A DNA stretch of 64,000 bases, taken from NCBI RefSeq assembly GCF_013373795.3, contig NZ_CP088022.1:8253501-8317500 (forward strand), given 5' to 3'. The position numbers were made by a program, and so were the translations under genes. Shown here one piece after another: positions 17,314 to 25,845 of the stretch. Within the stretch, counting starts at the first letter, position 1. Every line of letters begins with the position of its first letter. This DNA is from Bradyrhizobium quebecense. Its GTDB lineage: Bacteria > Pseudomonadota > Alphaproteobacteria > Rhizobiales > Xanthobacteraceae. Below the pieces are notes generated by a model. It did no database searches and was not told where the DNA came from. It saw only the letters and a program-made list of their open reading frames with translations.

Positions 17314-18134
17314 TTGCGCGCTATCTCGGCTAATAGATTTTTATAGACGCTCTTCGGGCCATGACATGTTATGGTGCGTTTGCCTTCAACAAGCGCGGAT
17401 TGATGAAAGGCCACTCCAAATATTCTTCGTTCTATTACGGTCGGCTGACCGTCCGTGCCTTGGGTGATGTAGACACGCCATAGCGCACCTCCGCTCCAGC
17501 CTCCGTAATCAGTCGGCGCATTCTGGTTTTCGTTACGATCCGTCTCGAAACTAACGAGGTCGTAGCCGTCGTGATCATGAACTCCAGCCACACAGCCGAC
17601 ACCAAACAAGCCACGAAATCCTAGGAGGTGCCGAAATCCAGCTTCCGCCCCGCCACGATTGATTGTCCATTCAGCAATAATTCCAGAAATGCCTTCAAAA
17701 TATTCCGTAGATGGATGCCTATTCTCCAAGACAGAGTCCTGCCGCCTGCTTAGGTTAAAGAAGATGTTCGTCGTCGCGTTGAGTGTTGCCACTTGCGTTG
17801 AGGCGAGTCGCAAAAACCCAATATCGGGCCCGTCAGCTGCTTCCCCTGACCCACGTATAGTTAGCCTCTCCGTCAGGGACATATCGATTGTCTGTGCCTG
17901 AATCTTCGGTTCCCTTATGAACCGAATTAGGCCAACTTCCCCGCTGTCCGGGAGCTCCTCCAACACGTGGGCGGCCGTCAATATTCCGTGAATCGATCCT
18001 ACAGACACCAATGCGCCTGAGCGCGCTGGGTGCACATGTTCTCGGCCCGCAATGGTGCTCAGCTTTGCAAAACCGATCGAAAAATCGGCAAGCTGCGATC
18101 CAACGCCGGGTATCAACGACGTAATATCTGTCAT
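17298..18134 (-). CDS. Trypsin-like serine protease domain protein
   Basis: A 278-residue protein with a complete S1-type triad: ILTAAH gives His56, DGPDIGFLRL gives Asp104 and GGWSGGALW gives Ser214. No signal peptide or membrane segment is visible, so it should be a cytoplasmic protease. Cytoplasmic trypsin-fold proteins of this kind often serve as effectors or activators in bacterial conflict systems. It follows the DUF4238 gene by 55 bases on the same strand. Composition is AT-richer than the flanks, which fits horizontal origin. The substrate is unknown. Confidence 0.7.
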   Translation of the reverse strand: MTDITSLIPGVGSQLADFSIGFAKLSTIAGREHVHPARSGALVSVGSIHGILTAAHVLEELPDSGEVGLIRFIREPKIQAQTIDMSLTERLTIRGSGEAADGPDIGFLRLASTQVATLNATTNIFFNLSRRQDSVLENRHPSTEYFEGISGIIAEWTINRGGAEAGFRHLLGFRGLFGVGCVAGVHDHDGYDLVSFETDRNENQNAPTDYGGWSGGALWRVYITQGTDGQPTVIERRIFGVAFHQSALVEGKRTITCHGPKSVYKNLLAEIARKWPST

Positions 18135-18189
18135 GAGATTGCCCGAACTCTCCGCCGCTCATCCGCTTCGCTTTCGTGCCCCGGTCCGT

Positions 18190-19074
18190 TCAAAGGCGTT
18201 CCAGGATGTCCTTGTCAGGTCCAACTACGATATCAAGGAGACTATCAAACTGAAATCGATTACTCTCCTCCACTTCAGCGGAGGTCGCAGCACGCCGACC
18301 AAAAATCGCTGATGGCCCGGCGGCTGGCTGAGCGCTCAACATCAACCGATGCGAGAGTGGTAGGAGAAAGCCTGTCGCAATTTCGAAGTCTGGCATCGGT
18401 GTGTCACTCAAAACGAGGCTTTCCGCCGGCGCGTCGAGCAACGTGAAATCCATCGTCCGCAATATTGTAGCGATCGGTCCAGCGCCTTGCAGCACTTCCT
18501 GCTCAGCGAAGACCGGATTCTGAGGGCTAATTTCGTTCAGAGCGCGCGCAGTCACCTCGAGAGCTCCGTCGGGCCGAGATCGGAGACTCGAGCAATCTGC
18601 TTCCAACAGATCAACCCCAAATCGGGTTCTGATATCCTGAATAAATTCACGATCGTCTTTGTACTTCACGATACTTGCAAAGGCTGCCGCCAATTCTTTC
18701 ATGCGTTGATGGCCGCGCCTCATCACCCATGGGAGACGACATCCCGATACCGCAATCACTTCGCTTAATTTCTCTTTCAGCAGAGGCGACAACGTTGACG
18801 AGACGTCGTCAACCGCAACCATCACGGTCGCTGCTTCGCCCTCGAACACTGACAGAGCATCCTCCAACTTGTCGGCCGGACGCCACCAACCGTCGAACAG
18901 GGTATACGTCCAGTCGCCAGTCATGACATCGCCGGCTGCGACCTGGAATGCTCGGGCCTCGCCGCGCTTTCGACCTAAAATGCGTCCGTTGGATCCGGCA
19001 AATCGCTTTATCCAGAACCGCGGAACGAAATGCTGATTGTCCTTGGAAAACTTGGGTGCCGGACCTGAGCTCAT
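18190..19074 (-). CDS. DUF4238 domain protein
   Basis: The 294-residue protein starts with the DUF4238 hallmark DNQHFVPRFWIKRFA (residues 12-26), followed later by a helical middle and LVLSDTPMPDFEIATGFLLPLSHRL, also characteristic of the family. DUF4238 has no agreed biochemical function known to me. ATG 19074 is preceded by a GAGG site. It is the first gene inside the tRNA-Arg 3' end and likely heads an operon with the trypsin-like gene. Confidence 0.75.
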   Translation of the reverse strand: MSSGPAPKFSKDNQHFVPRFWIKRFAGSNGRILGRKRGEARAFQVAAGDVMTGDWTYTLFDGWWRPADKLEDALSVFEGEAATVMVAVDDVSSTLSPLLKEKLSEVIAVSGCRLPWVMRRGHQRMKELAAAFASIVKYKDDREFIQDIRTRFGVDLLEADCSSLRSRPDGALEVTARALNEISPQNPVFAEQEVLQGAGPIATILRTMDFTLLDAPAESLVLSDTPMPDFEIATGFLLPLSHRLMLSAQPAAGPSAIFGRRAATSAEVEESNRFQFDSLLDIVVGPDKDILERL

Positions 19075-19193
19075 TTGGCCTCACCGAGGAATGCTCGCAG
19101 ACCCACTCTGCGGTAACGTCAAATATTGCGCGACATTGCGCTCCCGAACCAGGGAAGCGACCGCCGTCTGAGAATGTTGTAAATTTCGCAGCA

Positions 19194-19631
<438 letters not shown>

Positions 19632-20999
19632 TCAAGCAGCGCCGCCCTTGATCGGCATCACCTTCTTTGGATCGTGCCAGTGGTCGATCCGATCGGCCCA
19701 ATGCTGCATCAGCTTCGTGCGTGAGCCTATCAATGCGAGCGGTCCGTGCTTCTTGTACAGACCTTCCACCGTAGAGTTATCGAGATGCGCAAGCTGCAGC
19801 TCGACGACATCGCCATCCCACGCCTTGGCGTCCTTGATCTCTTCGTGGTGAGACAGCGTCGAGAAGGTGGTCCGGAATCCGTGGGCACAATGATCGGTCT
19901 TGGTGTCAATGCCCAGCAGCCGTAAGCGCTTGTTGAGAGTGTTGTTTGATAGCGGCGCGTCCTTCGAGCAGGAAAACGCGTACCTGCGATGGCCAGTCAG
20001 CTTTTGAACGCTGCGCAGGATCGCGAGTGCTTGCCGTGACAGAGGCACAACATGATCCCAGCCCGTCTTCATTTTGGTGGCTGGAACGGTCCAGCGTTTG
20101 GCATCCCAATCGACCTCGCTCCACTCCATTTCATTGACCATGCCGGGGCGGGGAATGGTCAGCGCATCGAAGCGCAAGGCAAGGCCGACAACGTCACCAA
20201 ACCTCGCTCTCGTCCACGGCGCGCTGATGAGCTTGAAAACGCGCGTCACGTCGCGTGGTTCGGTGACGCCGGGACGTGGCGTCGAAATGTTGGCAATCAT
20301 CTGCCCATTCAGGTTGCGGAATGGATTGTAGCCGTCACCTTCGACGTCGGCATAGTCGCACACTTGCTCACCGATGCTGCGCACGCGGTCGCGGGTTTCC
20401 AGCTTTCCTTCGGCTTCGTATGAACGCATGAAAGCGAGCACGTCCGGACGCTTGATGTCCTGCCTGCACAGCTTGCCGAAGCGATTCTTGAGGTAGCCGA
20501 CGCGCAATTCAAGCACCTCGATGGTCTTGGGGTCGCGCACCGCGACGATCCTGCCGCGCTTGACCTTTTCGACCTTCTTCTTTGCGAGCCACTCGTCGGC
20601 CCATTGCCCGAGAGGCCGGGCGGCGGCCTGCCTGTGCTTGTCGAGTTGCTTCTCGATGCTTGGGTCTTTGCCTTCCTTGAGCAGATCTTTGGCTTTGTCG
20701 CGCTCGCGACGGGCGTCGGCGAGCGAGAAAGTCCCATCCTTGCCGTTGCCGTAGGGGCCGATGGAGTAGGTTTTCTGGCGGCCATGGAAGCGGTAGTCCA
20801 TCCGCCAGAGCTTCGAGCCAGCGTTGCCAGGCCTGCTCACGTCCGGCGTGACAAAGAGATAGAGCCAGCCGCCGGTCACGTCGGAAATCTTGGCGGGACT
20901 CCACGCGCCCTTGACGAATTTCGGTCGGGCGGCGCGGCAGTCGACGTCGGTCCTGATCTGCTTGGGATTGGCGCACGCGCCGCCGTTCTTGCCGGCCAT
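19632..20999 (-). CDS. P4-type tyrosine site-specific integrase
   Basis: A 455-residue integrase with an N-terminal DUF4102-like arm-binding region (WRMDYRFHGRQKTYSIGPYG, then SLADARRERDKAKDLLKEGKDP in part), a SAM-like core-binding domain, and a catalytic domain with Arg284 (IPRPGM), a Lys in TKMKTG, His373 and Arg376 (HGFR), His405 (QLAHLD) and Tyr415 (GLYKK). All catalytic residues are present, so it could be active. It lies 222 bases past the tRNA-Leu 3' end on the same strand. That position points to tRNA-Leu as its target, although a matching second att copy was not found in the window. Confidence 0.88.
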   Translation of the reverse strand: MAGKNGGACANPKQIRTDVDCRAARPKFVKGAWSPAKISDVTGGWLYLFVTPDVSRPGNAGSKLWRMDYRFHGRQKTYSIGPYGNGKDGTFSLADARRERDKAKDLLKEGKDPSIEKQLDKHRQAAARPLGQWADEWLAKKKVEKVKRGRIVAVRDPKTIEVLELRVGYLKNRFGKLCRQDIKRPDVLAFMRSYEAEGKLETRDRVRSIGEQVCDYADVEGDGYNPFRNLNGQMIANISTPRPGVTEPRDVTRVFKLISAPWTRARFGDVVGLALRFDALTIPRPGMVNEMEWSEVDWDAKRWTVPATKMKTGWDHVVPLSRQALAILRSVQKLTGHRRYAFSCSKDAPLSNNTLNKRLRLLGIDTKTDHCAHGFRTTFSTLSHHEEIKDAKAWDGDVVELQLAHLDNSTVEGLYKKHGPLALIGSRTKLMQHWADRIDHWHDPKKVMPIKGGAA

Positions 21000-21055
21000 C
21001 TGCTCAATTCCTTTATTCGGAAAAGCGAAAGTCGCCGTGAACCTTTGTTCTCACG

Positions 21056-21087
21056 ATACCAGCAGGATACCAGCAAAAATACCAGCA
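21056..21087. repeat. Three direct repeats upstream of the integrase
   Basis: ATACCAGCA occurs three times at 21056, 21067 and 21079, spaced 11 and 12 bases apart, about one helical turn. Their place between the integrase start and tRNA-Leu makes them candidate integrase arm sites or regulatory sites. Confidence 0.5.
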
Positions 21088-21221
21088 AATCGGGCGGCTG
21101 GGATCGGAGGAGAACAAACGGTGACGAACAAGAATGTACGCGGAAGTGCCTATTTTTCAAGGGTTTGCGAGCGCTGCGCGGACGGTTGCGGACGCTTTCG
21201 AACGGGCCTGAACAGCCTGGT

Positions 21222-21306
21222 TGGTGCCCCTGGCCGGAATCGAACCAGCACTCCTTGCGGAACTCGATTTTGAGTCGAGCGCGTCTACCAGTTCCGCCAC
21301 AGGGGC
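21222..21306 (-). tRNA. tRNA-Leu (CAA)
   Basis: An 85-base class II tRNA on the minus strand: acceptor GCCCCTG/CAGGGGC, anticodon stem CTCGA/TCGAG enclosing CTCAAAA (anticodon CAA), a long variable arm, T loop GGTTCGATT, discriminator A and encoded CCA. It marks the right border of the accessory region. Confidence 0.93.
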
Positions 21307-21465
21307 ATTCGCGGTGATCCAGGCCGAGACAGGGCCGGGGTCGCGAAGCGCGGCGGACTATAGCGGGCGGCCCGTCACGGTCAACCCGCGCGGATGTGAT
21401 TGTCCCGCGCCTCGACAGCGGTATTTTCACGCGATACGACCCGGATTGAGCATGGAGCACGGGTC

Positions 21466-22038
21466 ATGACCCTGCCGGACGGTGCTCGCAGGAGGATTGC
21501 CGTGACGCTCGCCACCGCCCATCCGTCGGATGCTTCCGCCACCGGCAATCCGGCGCTGACCTCGGCCCTGGCGATTGCCGTGATCGCGGCGGCGACGCTG
21601 GCCGGCGCCTGGTTCTTCCAACTGGTGCTGGAGATCATGCCCTGTCCGCTCTGCCTCGAGCAGCGCTATGCCTATTACCTCGCGGTCCCGCTCGGCGCCG
21701 TGGTGGCGCTCGCGGCCGCCCGTGGCGCGGCGCGCCCGGTGCTGCTCGCGGGCCTTGTGATCCTCGGCCTCGCCGCGCTGGCCAATGCCGGGCTCGGCGC
21801 CTATCACGCCGGGGTCGAATGGGGGTTTTGGCAGGGACCGACCGACTGCACCGGCCCGATGGTGGATTTCGGCAAGGCCGGCTCGCTGCTGGATCAGCTC
21901 GACAAGGTCAAGGTGGTCCGCTGCGACGAAGTGCAGTGGCGCTTCCTCGGCATCTCGCTTGCCGGCTACAACGTGCTGATCTCGCTCTTGATGGCTGCGG
22001 TCGCCGGCTGGGGCGTGGCGAGGGCGGCCAAGGTCTGA
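21466..22038 (+). CDS. dsbB: Disulfide bond formation protein B family
   Basis: A 190-residue inner-membrane protein with four hydrophobic segments. CPLC after the first segment is the quinone-linked Cys pair, and PTDCTG with VVRCDE gives the second periplasmic pair that reoxidises DsbA. I chose ATG 21466 with GGAG upstream; the frame is open to 21400. A DsbA-family thiol protein lies about 9 kb away at 30257. Confidence 0.85.
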   Translation: MTLPDGARRRIAVTLATAHPSDASATGNPALTSALAIAVIAAATLAGAWFFQLVLEIMPCPLCLEQRYAYYLAVPLGAVVALAAARGAARPVLLAGLVILGLAALANAGLGAYHAGVEWGFWQGPTDCTGPMVDFGKAGSLLDQLDKVKVVRCDEVQWRFLGISLAGYNVLISLLMAAVAGWGVARAAKV

Positions 22039-22044
22039 CTGAGT

Positions 22045-22061
22045 GGCCTGATTTACAGGCC
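22045..22061. terminator. Hairpin between convergent genes
   Basis: GGCCTG-ATTTA-CAGGCC lies just after the dsbB stop and before the convergent small gene. The stem is only six pairs and the T run is poor, so termination is a weak call. Confidence 0.35.
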
Positions 22062-22075
22062 TTGTCTCAATCGAT

Positions 22076-22204
22076 CTATTTCTTCTTCCCCGGCGTGAAG
22101 CTCGGCTGTCCGCCCTTCAGGCTGGGAGCCGCGGCGATCACCTTGATCTTCTCCTTCTTGGGCTTCTTGACCTCGCGGTTGCCGTGTCGCTCGCCTTTGG
22201 ACAT
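22076..22204 (-). CDS. Very small Lys-rich protein (42 residues)
   Basis: ATG 22204 is preceded by a clear AGGGAG ribosome site. The product starts MSKGERHGNREVKKPKKEK and ends SFTPGKKK. It has no Cys and no membrane segment. The good ribosome site, compact charged composition and location between two genes make it a believable real gene. Its function is unknown. Confidence 0.6.
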   Translation of the reverse strand: MSKGERHGNREVKKPKKEKIKVIAAAPSLKGGQPSFTPGKKK

Positions 22205-22537
22205 GTCGGTCTCCCTCTGGTTTATCGAGATCATCGACTCGGTCAGAGCCTGCCTCCGGAGCAGTCCCGAACGTCGACGTGGATTTGCTTTGCCGGAAGT
22301 GATGGTGATCGACCGTAGGCCGATCGCACCCGAATAGCGAGCGCCAAAGCGGTTTGCGGCGCGCTGCGGCAACAACACGCAGGATGGTATGAGGAGCGGT
22401 CTTTGCCCCTCGTTCGGCGAGAAAGCCAGGAACACCAGGAAAACCAACAAGAAAGCATTGGCTATTGCCGCCGAAGCGGCGCATGCTGCCAATGGGGCCG
22501 CGCACCGGCGCAGGGCGTTTCGCAAAAAGGTTGGCCC
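22205..22537. other. Intergenic region
   Basis: About 330 bases between two divergent small genes. Frames are open on both strands but none has a start with a ribosome site or a recognisable sequence. Nothing else was seen. Confidence 0.4.
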
Positions 22538-22822
22538 ATGACCATGCGCTCCCGACGTGAAGTCGTCACCTTCCAGCATCCATTCCGGATCAGAGGCATC
22601 GATCGTGAATTGCCCGCAGGCGCCTATGAGGTCATCACCGACGAAGAGGCGATCGAAGGGCTCTCGTTCGCGGTGTTCCGCCGTGTCGCCACGATGATCA
22701 TCGTCCCGGCACAAGGCTCGCGCGGATTGACGACGGAGATGGTGTCGATCGGCTCGGTCGATCTGGCGGACGCCCAGCGTATCGACGCGAGCGCATCCAA
22801 CGCGAGCGCATCTAATGACTGA
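22538..22822 (+). CDS. Small hypothetical protein
   Basis: A 94-residue protein. VTFQHPFRIRGIDRELPAGAYEVITDEE reads as a beta-rich domain, and the C-terminus ends in repeated Ala-Ser-Asn units. ATG 22538 was chosen because upstream residues look untranslated. It overlaps the next gene by eight bases and so belongs to a small operon of unknown role. Confidence 0.6.
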   Translation: MTMRSRREVVTFQHPFRIRGIDRELPAGAYEVITDEEAIEGLSFAVFRRVATMIIVPAQGSRGLTTEMVSIGSVDLADAQRIDASASNASASND

Positions 22823-23111
22823 CGAACCGCTCGAGCTCGATCGCCGCCGCGGCATGGCAGCCCAGAAAGCCACCGATATTCGCCGTGCGCTGGCGGAAAT
22901 CGAGACCCATGCGAGGGATCTGCGCGAACGGCAGGCCTCGCTCGAAACCGGACTGCTGGCGGTACCTGCGACGTCGTGGCCGGAGGTGGCCGCCAAGGCG
23001 CGCTACGTTCTGAATCTGTACGCCGCGAGCCTGCCGCCGGAGGATACAAGGCATCGCGATCTGGTCACGGCAATTCTCGAGGATTTTGTGCGCCTCACCG
23101 AGCCGCGATGA
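22815..23111 (+). CDS. Small helical hypothetical protein
   Basis: A 98-residue helical protein (KATDIRRALAEIETHARDL, later AKARYVLNLYAAS and LVTAILEDFVRL). ATG 22815 lies inside the end of the preceding gene, implying coupled translation. No family recognised. Confidence 0.6.
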   Translation: MTDEPLELDRRRGMAAQKATDIRRALAEIETHARDLRERQASLETGLLAVPATSWPEVAAKARYVLNLYAASLPPEDTRHRDLVTAILEDFVRLTEPR

Positions 23112-23148
23112 ACCAGAACCACTTCGCGGCTTTGAAGGAGCTGGTCAC

Positions 23149-23433
23149 ATGACGCTTACCCAAGGTCGCTTCATCAGCTACGAATACGACCGGATGGTCG
23201 TGCTGTTTTCGATGCATGACGACGAGAAGGAGATCCATTGCGCGATCTCGACCTCCGCCATGGATGAATTGGAAGGCGGGGCGCTCGGGCGCGCGGGCCA
23301 CCGCGAGACTCAGTTCATGCGGCTGCGCGAGCGCATCGAGGCCTGCGCCGATGGCAAGTACCAGGCGAAGGAGTTCGAGGGGGCGCCGCCCCGGATCATC
23401 CTGCGCAGCATCGATTTCCGGAAGCCAAGGTAG
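23149..23433 (+). CDS. DUF1488-like small protein
   Basis: A 94-residue protein with the pattern GRFISYEYDRMVVLFSMHDDEKEIHCAISTSAMDEL, shown here as residues 6-42 of the start, which resembles DUF1488: a short beta unit with an internal Cys after HDDEKEI. ATG 23149 has GGAG upstream (AAGGAGCTGGTC). It follows the two preceding small genes on the same strand by 37 bases. Confidence 0.55.
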   Translation: MTLTQGRFISYEYDRMVVLFSMHDDEKEIHCAISTSAMDELEGGALGRAGHRETQFMRLRERIEACADGKYQAKEFEGAPPRIILRSIDFRKPR

Positions 23434-23532
23434 AGGATCCCCTGTGCGAAGGCCCTGACGCGCGTGTCAGGTGTTTCAAGGTGGAGGCTATCCCGCCGCC
23501 ACCGTTCCCGATCATGCGCGACAGACGAGCCC

Positions 23533-23913
23533 ATGCTGATCATCGTGCACCGCGTCCCCGTCGAGTTGTTGCTGTTGGCCAATGAGACGTTGTTGCGCCT
23601 CAAGAGCCGACGCAATCTCGTCGCCACGCTGATGAGCGAGCAGCGCCCGAGATATACGATCTCCGAGATCCATGGTGCGAGCAGCCGGCTGACTGCGCTT
23701 TGGCGCGCAGTCGCCAGAGAGCGGCTCGAGGAATGGAGCGAAGCACAGCCCGATTCGGTCTATGCCCGGATCACCGAGCCGTTGTGGCACGCTGCAGCCG
23801 TCGCGAAACTGCAAATGGACCGGGACGAGGAGCTATGGTTCGATCCCGGGGAACTGACAGCGTTGGCGCGATCGTTCCGCGATCAGCCGGGCCAGTCGAC
23901 GGCCGAGGCATGA
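23533..23913 (+). CDS. Hypothetical protein
   Basis: A 126-residue protein, mostly helical, starting MLIIVHRVPVELLLLANET, with ITEPLWHAAAVAKLQMDRDEELWFD near the end. The first thirty residues are hydrophobic but contain charged residues and are not a clear membrane segment. No family recognised. The frame is open upstream, but the leader is Arg-rich and unlikely. Confidence 0.5.
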   Translation: MLIIVHRVPVELLLLANETLLRLKSRRNLVATLMSEQRPRYTISEIHGASSRLTALWRAVARERLEEWSEAQPDSVYARITEPLWHAAAVAKLQMDRDEELWFDPGELTALARSFRDQPGQSTAEA

Positions 23914-24018
23914 TCGGGATTGGAGCTGCAGGGTAGGTAGAGCCAACGGGTCCGCGCAAAGCGCGGCCCGGAAACCCACCACGCTTCCACGGTTAAGGCC
24001 CGTGTCCGCCTCTCAATC

Positions 24019-24124
24019 CGTCATGCTGAGGAGGCCGCGCTTGCGGCCGTCTCGAAGCATGCACGGCCACCAGCCGGGCCGTTCATCCTTCGAGGCTCGC
24101 TCCGCTCGCACCTCAGGATGACGG
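24019..24124. repeat. Interspersed palindromic repeat, family A copy 1
   Basis: The segment opens CGTCATGCTGAGGAG and closes CCTCAGGATGACGG, with GCACGGCC and GGGCCGTTC inside. Related copies occur at 27955, 35772 and 52446, all between genes. It is a REP/BIME-like element. Confidence 0.8.
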
Positions 24125-24145
24125 AATTAACAGGTGAGCCTCGGC

Positions 24146-25231
24146 CTAATCGTCGACGTCGTCCTGCGGCCGTCCGAACAGGTGGATGATGCCCGGCGTC
24201 GAGATGGTGACGAACAGGAAGCGCGACAGATGATGCGCGCCGACGAAGATCGGGTCGATGTGCAGCGTCAGCGCCAGCGCCAGCATCGCGTCCATTGCGC
24301 CGGGCGCGAAGGCGACCACGACGTCGGCGAGCCGCACATGGGTGGTGAGGCCGATCACCGCGACGAACACGGCCGAGATTGCGATCGCGATTGCGAATGA
24401 GCCGAGCCCGGCATTGACGTGGCTCAGCAGGGTCGAGGTCTTCATGCGTGCAAACCGGGTCCCGATCAGCGCGCCGATGCCGACCAGCGCGACGTTGCGC
24501 AGCCAGGGCGGCAGGCCGCCATCGACCAGGCCCGAGCCATGCAGCAGGCTGGAGGCGAGCATCGCGCCGAACATCCAGCTGGCGGGGAATTTGATCCAGC
24601 GCAGCAGCAGCGAGACGCCGATCGACCCGGCGACCAGGGCGACAAGGCCGAACGGCGAGGCGACCGTCGTCGGCAATGGCGGCGGCGCCGCGTGCGTCAC
24701 CCCGGTCAACGCCAGCACCAGCGGCAGCGCCGCGGTCAGGATGATGACGCGCATGGTCTGCACCACGGCGATCGCCGCGACGTCGGCGCCTTTTTCCGCG
24801 GCGAGGATCGTGATCTGCGAGAGCGCGCCGGGGCTGCCGGCGAGGAAGGCCGAGGTCTGGTCCCAGCCATGAATGCGTTGCAGATAGACGCTCGAGCCGA
24901 AGGTCGAGCAGAACGTCGCCAGCGCCAGCAGGGCAATGGTGAGCGGGTAAGAGCTCATGTGCTGCAGCAATTGCTGCGACATCAGCGAGCCCAGCGAGAT
25001 GCCGAGCAGCAGCAGCACCGATTGCGTCAGCACCGGCGGCACCGCGAGCGGCCGTCCGGCCAATGCTGCGATCCCAACCGCACACATCGCACCCGAGATC
25101 AGCCCGCCCGGCAATCCCGCCCATAAAAACAGCAAGCCGCCGGCGGCGCCGATGACGAGTGTCTCGAGCCCGTTCAGAACTTTGCTGCGGTCGGGAATGG
25201 CGGTCGCCATCGAAGCGCGGATCAGGGTCAC
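24146..25231 (-). CDS. AbrB-family membrane protein (PF05145 type)
   Basis: About 361 residues with some ten hydrophobic segments in two similar halves. Family blocks visible are GLPGGLISGAMCAVG, GSPGALSQITILA and, in the second half, GLTTHVRLADVVVAFAPGAMDAM. Such proteins are annotated AbrB or putative ammonia monooxygenase, although they are integral membrane proteins of unsure transport role. The GTG at 25231 has AAGG upstream; ATG 25210 is the alternative start. Confidence 0.75.
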   Translation of the reverse strand: MTLIRASMATAIPDRSKVLNGLETLVIGAAGGLLFLWAGLPGGLISGAMCAVGIAALAGRPLAVPPVLTQSVLLLLGISLGSLMSQQLLQHMSSYPLTIALLALATFCSTFGSSVYLQRIHGWDQTSAFLAGSPGALSQITILAAEKGADVAAIAVVQTMRVIILTAALPLVLALTGVTHAAPPPLPTTVASPFGLVALVAGSIGVSLLLRWIKFPASWMFGAMLASSLLHGSGLVDGGLPPWLRNVALVGIGALIGTRFARMKTSTLLSHVNAGLGSFAIAIAISAVFVAVIGLTTHVRLADVVVAFAPGAMDAMLALALTLHIDPIFVGAHHLSRFLFVTISTPGIIHLFGRPQDDVDD

Positions 25232-25316
25232 GCCGCCTTATGGCAAATTCGCAACCACGGGACAATTGCATCTCGCGATTGCAGCATTGCGCCTCGGCTC
25301 GCCCGGCGCACAGATT

Positions 25317-25343
25317 TTCACCCTCCCCGGCGGGGAGGGTGAA
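25317..25343. terminator. Perfect 12-bp hairpin
   Basis: TTCACCCTCCCC and GGGGAGGGTGAA are separated by GGC. It lies downstream of the minus-strand PsiF-like gene and could stop its transcript; there is no strong T run, so it may instead be a dispersed repeat. Confidence 0.45.
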
Positions 25344-25366
25344 GGACGTCAGAATACGTCTACGCG

Positions 25367-25639
25367 TTACTTCGCGGCCGGCGCGGCGGCAGCGCCGCCC
25401 GCCTTCTTGCACTCGGAGCGGAATTTCTTGCGCTCCTTGCCGTGCAAGCCCTTGGCATCGGCTTGCTTCGAGCACTCCAGCGACTCGGCGGTGCGCGGCT
25501 TGGCTTCCTTGGCCATCTTGGCGTCGGCCTTCGGAGCGGCCTCCTTGGCGGCGGGCGCGGCGGTTTGCGCGAAGGCTCCGCCCATCAGCAGCAGGGAGGC
25601 AAGGGCAGTTGCAGTCGCCAGCGTGGAAATCTTCTTCAT
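25367..25639 (-). CDS. PsiF-repeat secreted protein
   Basis: A 90-residue protein with an N-terminal signal peptide (KKISTLATATALASLLLMG, cleavage near AFAQ), an Ala/Lys-rich stretch and one PsiF unit CSKQADAKGLHGKERKKFRSEC with two Cys. PsiF is a phosphate-starvation-inducible family of unknown role. ATG 25639 is chosen because the signal peptide starts there. It is divergent from a second PsiF-like gene. Confidence 0.75.
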   Translation of the reverse strand: MKKISTLATATALASLLLMGGAFAQTAAPAAKEAAPKADAKMAKEAKPRTAESLECSKQADAKGLHGKERKKFRSECKKAGGAAAAPAAK

Positions 25640-25845
25640 GGGGCACCTCGTGAGGGAAGGAGCCGAAACGTTGCGCGGCGATGATGAACCGTCGATGAAT
25701 ATGCGGTGGTCCGGCCGCCACAATATTTTAACAGCCAAGGGCGTCCGCACGTTGTCGCAAGTCGGGGTTGCGCTAGGATAATGGTCTTACGCCAATGCCC
25801 CCAGGGGAAACCTCACGGGAAACCAGGGATGACGGGAGACCAGGG

